NCBI RefSeq assembly: GCF_028550415.1
Contig: NZ_JAQQKX010000004.1
Location: 216,209 to 280,208, forward strand
Length of the DNA stretch: 64,000 nucleotides
DNA from: Asticcacaulis aquaticus
GTDB taxonomy: Bacteria; Pseudomonadota; Alphaproteobacteria; Caulobacterales; Caulobacteraceae
Direction of reading: 5' to 3'
Position numbers and translations under genes: made by a program. How positions within the stretch are numbered: position 1 is the stretch's first letter; every line of letters starts with the position of its first letter. Below, piece by piece: positions 54,902 through 63,957 of the stretch. A model generated the notes under the pieces. The model did no database searches and was not told the DNA's origin. It saw only the letters and a list, made by a program, of their open reading frames with translations.

Positions 54902-55540
54902 ATGACGACGGAGCCGGACATGGTGCAGAATCTGATCGAGAATAACCGTAACTGGGCGCGGGAAAAGACGCGCGTCGATCCGGATTTCTTTTCGCGTCTG
55001 GTCCGTCAGCAAAACCCCGAATATTTGTGGATCGGCTGTTCCGACTCGCGCGTGCCGGCCAATGAGATCGTCAATCTCGACCCGGGCGAGCTGTTCGTTC
55101 ACCGCAACGTCGCCAACCTTGCCCCGCCGCAGGACGCCAACTATCTGAGCGTGCTGCAATATGCGGTGCATGTGCTCAAGATCAAACACGTGCTGGTCGT
55201 CGGGCACTATGGCTGCGGCGGGGTGCGCGCCTCGATCGAGTCGACCGATCACGGCCTGATCGATCACTGGCTGTCGCCGATCCGCGACGTGGCGCACGAA
55301 CACCGCCACGAACTGGACGCCTGTTCGTCGCAGGATGCCCGCGTCGATCGTCTGTGCGAACTGAACGTCATTTCGCAGGTCCGTAACGTGGCGACCAATC
55401 CGATCATCCTCAATGCCTGGCGCGAAGGCCAGCCTCTGGCGATCCACGGCTGGGTCTATTCGATCGCTAACGGGCTGGTGACGGATATGAACATCTCGGT
55501 CCGCAATCTGGCGGAGCGTGAGCGTTTATTCGGGATTTAG
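54902..55540 (+). CDS. can: Beta-class carbonic anhydrase
   Basis: A zinc enzyme interconverting CO2 and bicarbonate, 212 residues. The zinc ligands and catalytic dyad are in CSDSRVP (Cys42, Asp44, Arg46) and HYGCGGV (His, Cys near 98-101). NLDPGELFVHRNVANL and the C-terminal VYSIANGLVTDM are normal. I chose the ATG at 54902 with GAGG upstream. It lies opposite a small antitoxin-like frame and is monocistronic. Confidence 0.95.
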   Translation: MTTEPDMVQNLIENNRNWAREKTRVDPDFFSRLVRQQNPEYLWIGCSDSRVPANEIVNLDPGELFVHRNVANLAPPQDANYLSVLQYAVHVLKIKHVLVVGHYGCGGVRASIESTDHGLIDHWLSPIRDVAHEHRHELDACSSQDARVDRLCELNVISQVRNVATNPIILNAWREGQPLAIHGWVYSIANGLVTDMNISVRNLAERERLFGI

Positions 55541-55542
55541 CC

Positions 55543-55698
55543 TTACAAAGGCGGTTGCTCGCGGTCTTCTAAGTCGATACCCGGCGCATCGAAAAAGTCA
55601 TCCCACGAAGCCGGTTTGCCTGTAGTGAATTCTTGCAGGCTTTGCTTCTCAGGCGTTTCCGGTATCGGCGCGTCGTTACAGGGCATTTTGCGTGTCAT
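55543..55698 (-). CDS. Small protein resembling the C-terminus of VapB-type antitoxins
   Basis: A 51-residue frame starting at ATG 55698, preceded by GAGG. The C-terminal half, SWDDFFDAPGIDLEDREQPP, resembles the toxin-wrapping tail of AbrB-type VapB antitoxins (WDxFF...DRxQP), but the N-terminal DNA-binding part is missing. No PIN-domain toxin is adjacent. It may be a remnant or an independent small protein. A longer open reading would run into the epimerase gene and is unlikely. Confidence 0.45.
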   Translation of the reverse strand: MTRKMPCNDAPIPETPEKQSLQEFTTGKPASWDDFFDAPGIDLEDREQPPL

Positions 55699-55718
55699 TT
55701 GCCACCTCAGGGTGAATA

Positions 55719-56741
55719 TCAGTCCTCGAACAGCGGGCGTTTGTCGATATACCAGTCGACGAACGCCTGAACGCCGGTTTTCAAATCCGTGGACGGACAA
55801 TAGCCGGTCAGGGCCTGAAGCAGGTCCGGCGCGGCGTAGGTGCGCGGGACGTCGCCCTTCTGCATCGGCAGCATCCTGCGTTTCAGCGCCGAGTTCATGC
55901 CTTTAGTTTGCAGGGCGACCTCGACCGTATCGACAAAATCGAGCAGGCCGACCGGCTGACCGCCGCCGATATTGATGGCGCGGAAGGGGGCCTGATGCGA
56001 GAGGGTGTCGCCCGCGACGCGGTTGGCTTCGGACGGTGCGATGGCGCACAGGCGCACAATGGCTTCGATCAGGTCGTCGATAAAGGTGAAGTCGCGCGAC
56101 ATCTTGCCTTCGCCGTAGATTTCGACCTCGCGACCTTCCAAAGCCGCCTTGACGAACTTGAACAGCGCCATGTCCGGACGACCCCACGGGCCATAGACCG
56201 TAAAGAAGCGAAAGGCCGTCGTCGGCACCTTGTACAGATGCGCGTAGGCATGCGCCATCAGCTCGGTCGACTTCTTGGTGGCGGCGTAGAAGGTCAGGGG
56301 CTCGTCGGTCTTGTCGGTTTCACGGAACGGGATCGACGGGTTGGCGCCATATACGGACGAGGTCGAGGCCAGCATCAGGTGCTGGATGCCGTGCAGCTTG
56401 GACAGTTCGATGATATTGAACGAGCCCACGAGGTTGGAATCGAGATAGGCCTTGGGGTTTTCGAGCGAATAGCGCACGCCCGCCTGCGCCGCCAGATGGA
56501 CGACGACCTCAGGCTTTGACGCATTGAACGCGGCCTCGATCGCGGCGCGGTCTTCGAGCATCCCGATATGCTGCGTAAAGGCTGGAAACTGCGCCAGTTC
56601 CGCCAGACGCGCCTCTTTCAGGCGCGGATTGTAGTAGTGGGTCATGCCATCGAAGCCATGCACCTCATGGCCGTCGCGCAGCAGTCGATGGGCGAGATGA
56701 AAGCCGATAAAGCCGGCGGTGCCGGTGACGAGGTAACGCAT
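55719..56741 (-). CDS. NAD-dependent epimerase, probably UDP-glucuronate 4-epimerase
   Basis: A 340-residue extended short-chain dehydrogenase. The Rossmann motif is [11 protein letters not shown] (7-17), catalytic serine and YxxxK are in ASTSSVYG and YAATKKSTE, and [17 protein letters not shown] matches UDP-glucuronate 4-epimerase (LspL/CapI-type) proteins. It would supply UDP-galacturonate for polysaccharide synthesis. No other surface-sugar gene is adjacent. The substrate is inferred from the pattern [15 protein letters not shown]. Confidence 0.88.
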   Translation of the reverse strand: MRYLVTGTAGFIGFHLAHRLLRDGHEVHGFDGMTHYYNPRLKEARLAELAQFPAFTQHIGMLEDRAAIEAAFNASKPEVVVHLAAQAGVRYSLENPKAYLDSNLVGSFNIIELSKLHGIQHLMLASTSSVYGANPSIPFRETDKTDEPLTFYAATKKSTELMAHAYAHLYKVPTTAFRFFTVYGPWGRPDMALFKFVKAALEGREVEIYGEGKMSRDFTFIDDLIEAIVRLCAIAPSEANRVAGDTLSHQAPFRAINIGGGQPVGLLDFVDTVEVALQTKGMNSALKRRMLPMQKGDVPRTYAAPDLLQALTGYCPSTDLKTGVQAFVDWYIDKRPLFED

Positions 56742-56798
56742 GATCCGTGTCCTTACTTGGGTTCCGGGTGTCTATCGATGCGACGTGCGTGTCAAGTC

Positions 56799-58841
56799 TC
56801 AGCTATCTGGCACCCGCGACCTGAGTTCCTCTAGCCACAGGGTCGCGGTGGCATCCGACGGCGCGCGCCAGTCGCCGCGCGGGCTCAACGCCCCGCCGGA
56901 AATCAGCTTGGGGCCGTTCGGCACGGCAGAACGCTTGAACTGCGAAATCGTGAAGAAGCGGAACAGGAAGACCTCGGCCCACTTTCTGATCTCGCCGATC
57001 GTATAGGCGCGGCGCTTGTGCTCGGGGAAATCGGGCGGCCAGTCGCCCGCCTCCGCGTCCTTCCAAGCCTGATAGGCCAGGAAGGCGATCTTCGACGGTT
57101 TCAAGCCGTAACGGGTCAGATAATAGAGGGTGAAGTCCTGAAGCTCATAGGGACCGACCTTGTCCTCGGTCTTCTGCACCTCGCCCGCCGCGCCGATAGG
57201 GACCAGCTCCGGCGAGATTTCGCGCTCCAGTACCGAGCGCAGGATACGCGCCGCCTTAGGGTCGAACTCGGTCTTGGCGGCCCAGCGGATCAGATGCTGG
57301 ATCAGGGTTTTCGGCGCGCCGCAATTGACGTTGTAGTGGCTCATATGGTCGCCGACGCCATAGGTGCACCAGCCGAGCGCCAGTTCCGACAGGTCGCCGG
57401 TGCCGATGACGAAGCCCTTGTGCTCGCCCGCCAGACGAAACAGAAAGTCGGTGCGCAAACCGGCCTGCACGTTTTCGAAATTGACGTCGTAGACCGCTTC
57501 GCCGCGTGAATAGGGGTGGCCGATATCCATCAGCATTCGCTTGGCCGCGGGGCGGATATCGAGCTCGTGCGCGGTAATGCCTAACGCCTTCATCAGCTTG
57601 TGCGCGTCGGATTTCGAGCCCGTCGAAGTCCCGAACCCCGGCATGGTATAGCCCTGAATATTTTCACGCGGCAGGCCCAGCCGGTCGAAGGCCTTGGCGG
57701 TGACGATCAGGGCGTGGGTCGAGTCGAGCCCGCCGGAAATGCCGATAACGACCTTTTGCGTCTTCGTGCTTTCCAGCCGCTGCATCAGGCCGTGGACCTG
57801 AATATTGAAGGCCTCGTAGCAATCTTCGTCGAGCCGTTCGCGGTCGTTCGGCACATAGGGGAAGCGATCCACCGGGCGGTGAAAGTCCGTTAGTTCGTGG
57901 GGTAAGTAGTCGAAGCTTGTCCCGTGCCCTATGCTGTTTTTGTTCTGGACAGCATCATTGAATGTGCCGTTGCGTTGCCGTTCCAAGGCAATCCGTTCGA
58001 CGTCTATGTCGGCCAGCACGATAGAATCCGACGTGAACCGTTCGCCCTCGGCTATCAGCTCTCCCAGTTCGTAAACCAGCGACTGGCCATCCCAGGCAAG
58101 GTCGGTGGTCGATTCCCCAGGACCTGATGCCGAATAGGCGTAGGCACAGATCAGGCGCTCGGACGTAGCCGCACACAAGGCTTTGCGGGCGCGAGACTTG
58201 CCGATGAGTACATTGGAGGCCGACAGATTGACGATGATGTTGGCCCCGTTCAAAGCCATATCGGTTGACGGCGTTACCGGCGACCACAGGTCTTCGCAGA
58301 TTTCAACGCCGAACGTGAAAGCCTCGAATCCGTTGGCATGAAAAACAAACCGGGCATCGACAGGCACACCTGATCCGTTGACGCGTATGCCTGCCTCAAT
58401 CAGATCGGCCCCTGAAGCAAAATAGCGCTTTTCGTAATATTCACGGTAATTGGGCAGGTAGGTTTTCGGAACAATACCAAGACATCGGCCTCTGTGGATC
58501 ACGGCGGCGCAATTGTAGAGCGCATGGCCAATCCTTAGCGGCAGGCCGACGACGATCGTACAGCGGTAGGCGCCGGACAGGTTGGACAGTTCCGAAAGTG
58601 CCGAAAGCGCACCATCAAGCAAGACCTGTTGATTGAACAGTTCATCCAGCGTGTAACCGGTCAGGCTTAATTCGGGAAAGACGACCAGATCGGCGCCGTG
58701 ACGTTCGGCGCGCTTTATCAGGGCCAGATGCTCTTTCAGATTGGCCTTTGGGTCGGCGATATGCACCTTCGGCGTGACGCAAGCTATGCGGACGAAACCG
58801 TGCGTAGCAGGCGAATAGAAGGAAAGATCAGAATGGGTCAT
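56799..58841 (-). CDS. nadE: Glutamine-dependent NAD+ synthetase
   Basis: NadE amidates deamido-NAD using glutamine. The 680-residue two-domain form has an N-terminal nitrilase-like glutaminase (1-300) with Glu in FPELSLTGYT, Lys in PKTYLPNYREYYEKR and Cys in GVEICEDLW, and a C-terminal synthetase with the pyrophosphate loop GISGGLDSTHALI (near 358). It reads toward the epimerase, with 57 bases between. It is the long form shared with actinobacteria and many alphaproteobacteria. Confidence 0.95.
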   Translation of the reverse strand: MTHSDLSFYSPATHGFVRIACVTPKVHIADPKANLKEHLALIKRAERHGADLVVFPELSLTGYTLDELFNQQVLLDGALSALSELSNLSGAYRCTIVVGLPLRIGHALYNCAAVIHRGRCLGIVPKTYLPNYREYYEKRYFASGADLIEAGIRVNGSGVPVDARFVFHANGFEAFTFGVEICEDLWSPVTPSTDMALNGANIIVNLSASNVLIGKSRARKALCAATSERLICAYAYSASGPGESTTDLAWDGQSLVYELGELIAEGERFTSDSIVLADIDVERIALERQRNGTFNDAVQNKNSIGHGTSFDYLPHELTDFHRPVDRFPYVPNDRERLDEDCYEAFNIQVHGLMQRLESTKTQKVVIGISGGLDSTHALIVTAKAFDRLGLPRENIQGYTMPGFGTSTGSKSDAHKLMKALGITAHELDIRPAAKRMLMDIGHPYSRGEAVYDVNFENVQAGLRTDFLFRLAGEHKGFVIGTGDLSELALGWCTYGVGDHMSHYNVNCGAPKTLIQHLIRWAAKTEFDPKAARILRSVLEREISPELVPIGAAGEVQKTEDKVGPYELQDFTLYYLTRYGLKPSKIAFLAYQAWKDAEAGDWPPDFPEHKRRAYTIGEIRKWAEVFLFRFFTISQFKRSAVPNGPKLISGGALSPRGDWRAPSDATATLWLEELRSRVPDS

Positions 58842-59107
58842 TTTGGGCGGCTTTCGTCAAACCGGAATATCGCATATTGCGTCTTATAGGCTTATTTCAG
58901 CAAGTTGGATATTGTTGAAAATCGAATATGGACTAAAAATGCGTCACATTGGGTTTCTTGATTTTCAAAATATATAAAATAATTACAAATGAAACTGTAT
59001 TAAAAATTACGGCTTTCCGTGCTTTTTTCATGGGTTCCTGATTTTGGCTTTGGCGTCCGACATACCTCTGGTAAGGAGCGCTGAGTTTTCAAGAGAATGC
59101 CGAGACT
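58842..59107. other. AT-rich intergenic region between nadE and ilvA
   Basis: This 266-base divergent region has an inverted repeat TTGAAAATC (58915-58923)/GATTTTCAA (58960-58968), and long A/T runs from 58965 to 59010. Both genes' promoters should be here. No reading frame of note. Confidence 0.4.
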
Positions 59108-60310
59108 ATGAGCGTCAGTTTACAGAATATCCAGGATGCCGCCGAACGGATCAGCGGCCATGTGCTCAATACGCCCTGCGCCTATTCGCAGAAGCTCAGC
59201 GCCATGACGCGCGCGCAGCTCTGGATTAAATACGAAAACCAGCAATATACCTCGGCGTTCAAGGAACGCGGTGCGCTCAACAAGCTGATGACCCTGTCCG
59301 AGGACGAGCGGGCGCGCGGCGTCTATGCGGCCTCGGCCGGCAATCACGCGCAGGGCATTGCCTACCACGCCACGCGTCTGGGGATTCCCGCAACTATCGT
59401 CATGCCGCACGGCACGCCCTTCGTGAAGGTGCAGAAGACGCAGGGCTTCGGCGCCCGCGTGGTGATCGAAGGCGCCAATTTCGACGAATCCTCGGCCTAT
59501 GCGCAGCGCGTCTGCGAAGAGGCGGGCGCCGTCTATATCCACCCGTTCAACGACTACGACGTCATGGCGGGTCAGGGCACGGTGGCGCTTGAGATGCTCG
59601 ACGCCGTGCCGGACCTCGACGTGCTGATCGTGCCGATCGGCGGCGGCGGTCTGGTCGCGGGCATGGCGGTCGCCGCCAAGGCGCTCAAGCCGTGGATCAA
59701 GGTCATCGGCGTCGAAGCCTCGATGTATCCGTCGTTCGCCGCCAAGCGCCGCGGGCTGAACACGCCGTCGGGCGGCTCGACCATCGCCGAGGGCATCGCC
59801 GTCAAGGAAGTCGGCAATCTCAGCTACGACGTCGCCAATCCGCTGGTCGACGACGTACTGGTTATCGACGAGGCCGATTTCGAACGCGCCATCGCCGCCT
59901 ATGTGAATATCGAAAAAACCGTGGCCGAAGGCGCGGGTGCGGCCGGTCTGGCTGCCGTGATGCGGTATCCGGAAAAGTTCGAGGGGCAAAAGGTCGGCCT
60001 GATCCTGTGCGGCGGCAATATCGACATGCGCCTGCTGGCCTCGGTGCTGCAACGCGAACTGGTGCGTGAAAAGCGTCTGGTCACCTATCGCATTCTGGGT
60101 GACGACCGTCCGGGTATGCTGACGCTTATGGCCGACGTGATCTCGCGCAAGGGCGGCAATATCGTCGATGTGGCGCACAACCGCCTCGTCCTTGACGTCC
60201 CGGCCAAGGGCGCGGAATTCGACATCCTGGTGGAAACGCAGGACGCGCGCCACGCCCATGAAATTTCCGAAGCGCTGCGGGCCACCGGCTACGCGCTGCG
60301 GATGGATTGA
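59108..60310 (+). CDS. ilvA: Threonine ammonia-lyase with C-terminal ACT domain
   Basis: A PLP enzyme that deaminates threonine to 2-oxobutanoate for isoleucine synthesis. The 400-residue protein has the PLP lysine in TSAFKERGALNKL (Lys near 53), the PLP phosphate loop GGGGLVAGM, and AAGNHAQGIAYHA. The C-terminal 75 residues (TYRILGDDRPGMLTLMADVI) form a single ACT domain. The catabolic form usually lacks it, and the E. coli biosynthetic form has two, so control may differ. FKBP starts 14 bases downstream. Confidence 0.92.
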   Translation: MSVSLQNIQDAAERISGHVLNTPCAYSQKLSAMTRAQLWIKYENQQYTSAFKERGALNKLMTLSEDERARGVYAASAGNHAQGIAYHATRLGIPATIVMPHGTPFVKVQKTQGFGARVVIEGANFDESSAYAQRVCEEAGAVYIHPFNDYDVMAGQGTVALEMLDAVPDLDVLIVPIGGGGLVAGMAVAAKALKPWIKVIGVEASMYPSFAAKRRGLNTPSGGSTIAEGIAVKEVGNLSYDVANPLVDDVLVIDEADFERAIAAYVNIEKTVAEGAGAAGLAAVMRYPEKFEGQKVGLILCGGNIDMRLLASVLQRELVREKRLVTYRILGDDRPGMLTLMADVISRKGGNIVDVAHNRLVLDVPAKGAEFDILVETQDARHAHEISEALRATGYALRMD

Positions 60311-60324
60311 TACGGAGAATGGCG

Positions 60325-60810
60325 ATGTTGAAATCTGTTCTTTTAGCCGCGGCGCTTGTGTCCACCCTGTCTCTGACGGCCTGTGGGAAAAAGGAAGACC
60401 CGGCGGTGCTGGCGGCCAATGCGGCGGCGGGCAAGACCTTCCTCGACGCCAAGGCGAAGGAACCGGGTGTGCAGAAACTGCCCAAGGGCCTGATGTACAA
60501 GGTTCTGACCCCGGCCAGTGACCCGAACGCCCCGAAGCCCTCGGTGCGCGATACGGTCAAGGTCCACTATGAGGGCAAGACTCTCGACGGCAATGTCTTC
60601 GATTCGAGCTTCGAACGCGGGGCCCCGGCGGCCTTCGCGCTGGACGGTCTGGTCGAGGCGTGGAAGATCGCCATCCCCGAGATGAAGAAGGGCGAGACCT
60701 GGGAGCTCTATGTGCCGGCCGAACTGGGCTATGGCGAAGCAGGCATGGGGCCGATCCCGCCCAATGCCGTGCTGGTGTTCAAGATCCAGCTGATCGATAT
60801 TGCCCCTTAA
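60325..60810 (+). CDS. FKBP-type peptidyl-prolyl isomerase lipoprotein
   Basis: A 161-residue periplasmic lipoprotein with the lipobox LTAC (Cys22) in MLKSVLLAAALVSTLSLTAC. The FKBP domain (about 60-160) has DTVKVHYEGKTLDGNVFDSS, WKIAIPEMKKGETWELYVPAELGYG and IPPNAVLVFKIQLIDI. The start at ATG 60325 has GGAG seven bases upstream; the ATG at 60319 is too close. Its stop overlaps the convergent serine hydrolase gene by four bases. Confidence 0.92.
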   Translation: MLKSVLLAAALVSTLSLTACGKKEDPAVLAANAAAGKTFLDAKAKEPGVQKLPKGLMYKVLTPASDPNAPKPSVRDTVKVHYEGKTLDGNVFDSSFERGAPAAFALDGLVEAWKIAIPEMKKGETWELYVPAELGYGEAGMGPIPPNAVLVFKIQLIDIAP

Positions 60811-62222
60811 ACTACATCGGCAAGGGCGGCGGCGCGGGCTGACATCAGCACCTCGCCGACCGCCTTCTGAGTATCCGGCGCGAAGTCATTGGCGGTCGCG
60901 CAGGCGACGGTGCCGGTTTTGACGTCGACCAGCACCTCGGCGTACCACATGGTATTCGACCCATTGTGCCACAGGCTGCCGTCGGGCCGCACGACCCAGC
61001 CGAGCGCGTAGTCGTCGCCGAAATGCGGTGTATGCAGCGCGGCCCAGCTTTCAGCCCTGAGGAAGGTCGCAGGCCGGTCGCGGTGCGCCCTGAGATAGGT
61101 GAGCATCGAGGCGATCGGCATGTGAACGCGGCCTGCGGGGCCCAGTGCGACCGGATTGTCGTTGGCGCTTTTCGGGCCGACCGGCATGGGCTTGCGGTTA
61201 TGGCCCTGCACCGCGTGACCCAGCGGCTGGTCGATCTGCCCGGGACGTCCGGGCGCGCCGAAGCCCGCATTTTCGATAGCCAGAGGCGTGAAAACCTCCT
61301 GCTGCATCAGGGCTTCCCACGCTTTTCCGGTCAGGGTTTCCAGCATGGCGCCAGCGACGATGTAGCCATTATTGCTATAGACATTCTGCTTGCCGACCGG
61401 GCCGACAGGCTTTTGTTTCAACGCCGCCAGGGCCCATTTGCGCCGCTCGTCGCGGGCATCGGGCAAAGGATCGCGGCTGTAGAAGACGGCGTTCATCAGA
61501 TCGAGATTGGGTTGCAGGCCCGCGCGGTGGCTGAGGAGATGCACCAGCGTCGCCTGAGCATAGGGCCCGGCCGTCTTCGCACCCAGAACCTTACCGACGG
61601 TGGTTTGCCAATCGATGACGCCCGCCTCGACCATCCGGGCACACAGGGTGGCGGTCATCGATTTGGTGATTGATCCCCAATGCCACTGGTCTTCGGGCTG
61701 GGCCGCGATCTCGTCGTCGCTCGACCGCGCCCCTTTGACGAACAGGCCGGAATAGGTGCCCTTCGACCAGCCCGCGCCCATGGCCGGGGTATAGGCCGCC
61801 ATGCGTTTGTCGTTCAAAATCTCAGGCGTCAGGGCCGGGAAGGTCGGCTCGGCCACCGGTTCCGGCACATCGCCGCGATTGAAGCGCAGCGGCAGGGGCG
61901 CCCCCTGAAAGAAGGTGCCCTCTATGTGGTCGTTATCGCTCAGTGTGCCCTCGAACGTCGCCTTGATGGCGGTGAATGTGAGGGTAATGGTGCGGCCTTC
62001 GATAGCCATCGAACTGGCCGGGATGCGGCCATTGCCCTGGCTGACGCTGAACAGCGTGGCGGTGGTGTCGTCGATGACCAGACGCAGGATCAGCCGCGTC
62101 GCGCCCGCGATCAGCGTGCCGGACCATGTACCGTTAAACGGTGCGGCGGCGAATACCGGCGTGGCCGCCATGCCCGCCGCAGCGAGCCAGCCCTTTAGGT
62201 GCCAGCGGCGCGTCATCGTCAT
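60807..62222 (-). CDS. Serine hydrolase (class C beta-lactamase fold) with an N-terminal beta domain
   Basis: A 471-residue secreted protein. A twin-basic signal (TRRWHLKGWLAAAGMAATPVFAA) is followed by a beta-rich domain (about 30-120, FNGTWSGTL ... IEGTFFQGAPLPLRF) also seen in front of alpha/beta hydrolases, then the S12 hydrolase domain, with SITKSMT (SxxK) and YSNNGY (YxN). Such proteins are DD-peptidases, esterases or beta-lactamases; no typical KTG was identified, although HNGSNT lies near the end. GGGAGGGG precedes the ATG at 62222. Confidence 0.82.
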   Translation of the reverse strand: MTMTRRWHLKGWLAAAGMAATPVFAAAPFNGTWSGTLIAGATRLILRLVIDDTTATLFSVSQGNGRIPASSMAIEGRTITLTFTAIKATFEGTLSDNDHIEGTFFQGAPLPLRFNRGDVPEPVAEPTFPALTPEILNDKRMAAYTPAMGAGWSKGTYSGLFVKGARSSDDEIAAQPEDQWHWGSITKSMTATLCARMVEAGVIDWQTTVGKVLGAKTAGPYAQATLVHLLSHRAGLQPNLDLMNAVFYSRDPLPDARDERRKWALAALKQKPVGPVGKQNVYSNNGYIVAGAMLETLTGKAWEALMQQEVFTPLAIENAGFGAPGRPGQIDQPLGHAVQGHNRKPMPVGPKSANDNPVALGPAGRVHMPIASMLTYLRAHRDRPATFLRAESWAALHTPHFGDDYALGWVVRPDGSLWHNGSNTMWYAEVLVDVKTGTVACATANDFAPDTQKAVGEVLMSARAAALADVV

Positions 62223-62327
62223 CATCAACCCCTCCCGAACAGCTCATCCTGTTTACGGGCTGCGGCAAATCGAGGCTACTGAAATAAATTTAATGCGGCG
62301 CGCGACGCAGAGGTCTAAAACAGCCGC

Positions 62328-63575
62328 ATGAACACGCGACACGACATCATCATCGTAGGGGCCGGTATGGCCGGTATGACCGCCGCTCTGGCGCTCGCTA
62401 AAGGCGGGCTGGACGTGGTGATGGTCGAGCGAATGCCGCTGACCGCGCAGGTCGAGACGACCTATGACGGCCGGGCCTCGGCGATCGCCTATTCGTGCTT
62501 TCGCCAATGGCAGGCGCTGGGTGTCGGCGCGGCGCTGGAACCGCTGTCGTGCCGGATGAACGAGATCGTGGTCACCGATGCGCACCTGCCGGGTGCGGCG
62601 ACCCGAAAACCGTCGCCGTTCTTCCTGCATTTCGACGCGGCGGAAATCTCCGATCGTTCGGGGGATGAACCGCTCGGCTATATGATCGAAAACCGGCATA
62701 TACGCGCTGCCTTGCATGAGGCGGTGGTCGCCACCGGAATTCGTCTGATTACGCCCGCCCGGGTCGCGAATATCGAGGATAGGCCGGAACAGGTTGTTTT
62801 GACGCTCGATACGGGTGAGGTGCTGACCGCGCCGCTGGTGGTCGCCGCCGAAGGGCGCCAGTCGCCGCTGCGCGAACACGCGGGCATCAAAACCATCGGC
62901 TGGGATTACGGTCAGAGTGCCGTCGTGGCGACCGTGAAAATGGAGCATCCGCACAACCACGTCGCCTACGAATACTTCCTGTCCTCGGGGCCATTTGCTA
63001 TTCTTCCGTTGACGGATAATCGGGCTTGTCTCGTCTGGTCCGAAAGCCACGCCAAGGCGAAGGCGCTGCTGACGGTGCGTCCTGAGTTGTTCCACGCTCA
63101 TCTGATGCAGCGCTTCGGCGACTTCCTCGGTGAAATCGAACTGACCGGGCCGAAATTCATCTATCCCCTTTCGATGGCCCTGGCCGAAGACATGTATCGT
63201 GGGCGCATCGCGCTGCTGGGTGACGCCGCGCACGGCATCCACCCTATCGCCGGGCAGGGTCTGAACCTCGGCCTGAAAGACGCGGCGGCCTTTGCCGAGG
63301 TGGTCATCGAGGCGGCGCGTCTGGGCGAGGATATCGGCGCGGAAAGCGTGCTGGAACGGTATGCGCAGTGGCGGCGGTTCGAGAATGTCTCGACCTCGGT
63401 CATCATGGACGGCTTCGTTCACCTGTTCTCCAACAACAACCCGGTTGTGCGGGCGGCGCGCGACGTCGGCATGGGGGTTATCAATGCCATCGGCCCGGCG
63501 CGACGCTTTTTCATGGAAGACGCGGGCGGTGCGACGGGCGATCTGCCGAAGCTACTGCGCGGGCAATCTATTTAG
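62328..63575 (+). CDS. UbiH/UbiF-type FAD monooxygenase
   Basis: A 415-residue flavin hydroxylase of the ubiquinone-synthesis family (UbiH/F/I/L/M). The FAD-binding motifs are VGAGMAGMTAALALAKGG (10-27) and the second signature RIALLGDAAHGIHPIAGQGL with GLKDAAAFAEV (near 290-320). Typical residues DGRASAIAYS and YGQSAVVATVKMEHPHNHVA are present. The specific ring position hydroxylated cannot be decided; ubiB-ubiE lie 20 kb away. It is divergent from the serine hydrolase. Confidence 0.9.
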   Translation: MNTRHDIIIVGAGMAGMTAALALAKGGLDVVMVERMPLTAQVETTYDGRASAIAYSCFRQWQALGVGAALEPLSCRMNEIVVTDAHLPGAATRKPSPFFLHFDAAEISDRSGDEPLGYMIENRHIRAALHEAVVATGIRLITPARVANIEDRPEQVVLTLDTGEVLTAPLVVAAEGRQSPLREHAGIKTIGWDYGQSAVVATVKMEHPHNHVAYEYFLSSGPFAILPLTDNRACLVWSESHAKAKALLTVRPELFHAHLMQRFGDFLGEIELTGPKFIYPLSMALAEDMYRGRIALLGDAAHGIHPIAGQGLNLGLKDAAAFAEVVIEAARLGEDIGAESVLERYAQWRRFENVSTSVIMDGFVHLFSNNNPVVRAARDVGMGVINAIGPARRFFMEDAGGATGDLPKLLRGQSI

Positions 63576-63668
63576 GCCGGCCTTATGCGTGTCTGCGCCT
63601 AAGACGGTGAAAACTTAGGCGGTGTGTGAAACCCTGAGCCCCTCTGCAAAGGATTCAGGAGACACCGG

Positions 63669-63884
63669 ATGCCCGATAACTTTCAGAAGCAATTCCAGGC
63701 CCTTGATGACGAACTCCACCCCGAAGGCGATGCGACTCTGGTGGTGACGCCGGATGGCGACCCGGACGATCAGAAGGACCTCGGCGAGCATCTTAAAGTG
63801 CACAATGCCGGGGATGTGGTGGGTCCGGGCTCGGTGCCGCCGTTTGAGGACAAGGCGGATGAGCTGGATGTCCGCAAACCCTAG
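63669..63884 (+). CDS. Small acidic hypothetical protein
   Basis: A 71-residue protein with many Asp, Glu, Pro and Gly residues (TLVVTPDGDPDDQKDLGEHL, GPGSVPPFEDKADELD) and no hydrophobic helix; probably flexible. GGAG lies before the ATG with suitable spacing. I recognise no family. It ends near the presumed left end of the insertion sequence. Confidence 0.55.
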   Translation: MPDNFQKQFQALDDELHPEGDATLVVTPDGDPDDQKDLGEHLKVHNAGDVVGPGSVPPFEDKADELDVRKP

Positions 63885-63896
63885 GTTTAAAACCTA
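63882..63896. repeat. 15-base palindrome at the edge of the IS5-like element
   Basis: TAGGTTT-A-AAACCTA is an odd-length perfect palindrome that overlaps the stop codon of the small acidic gene. It may be part of an insertion target or IS end; the right end is outside the window. Confidence 0.3.
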
Positions 63897-63957
63897 ATCA
63901 TCCTATTGATTTAAGGTGCAAACATTGATTCTCTTCGTTTATTCGAGGAGATAAGCT

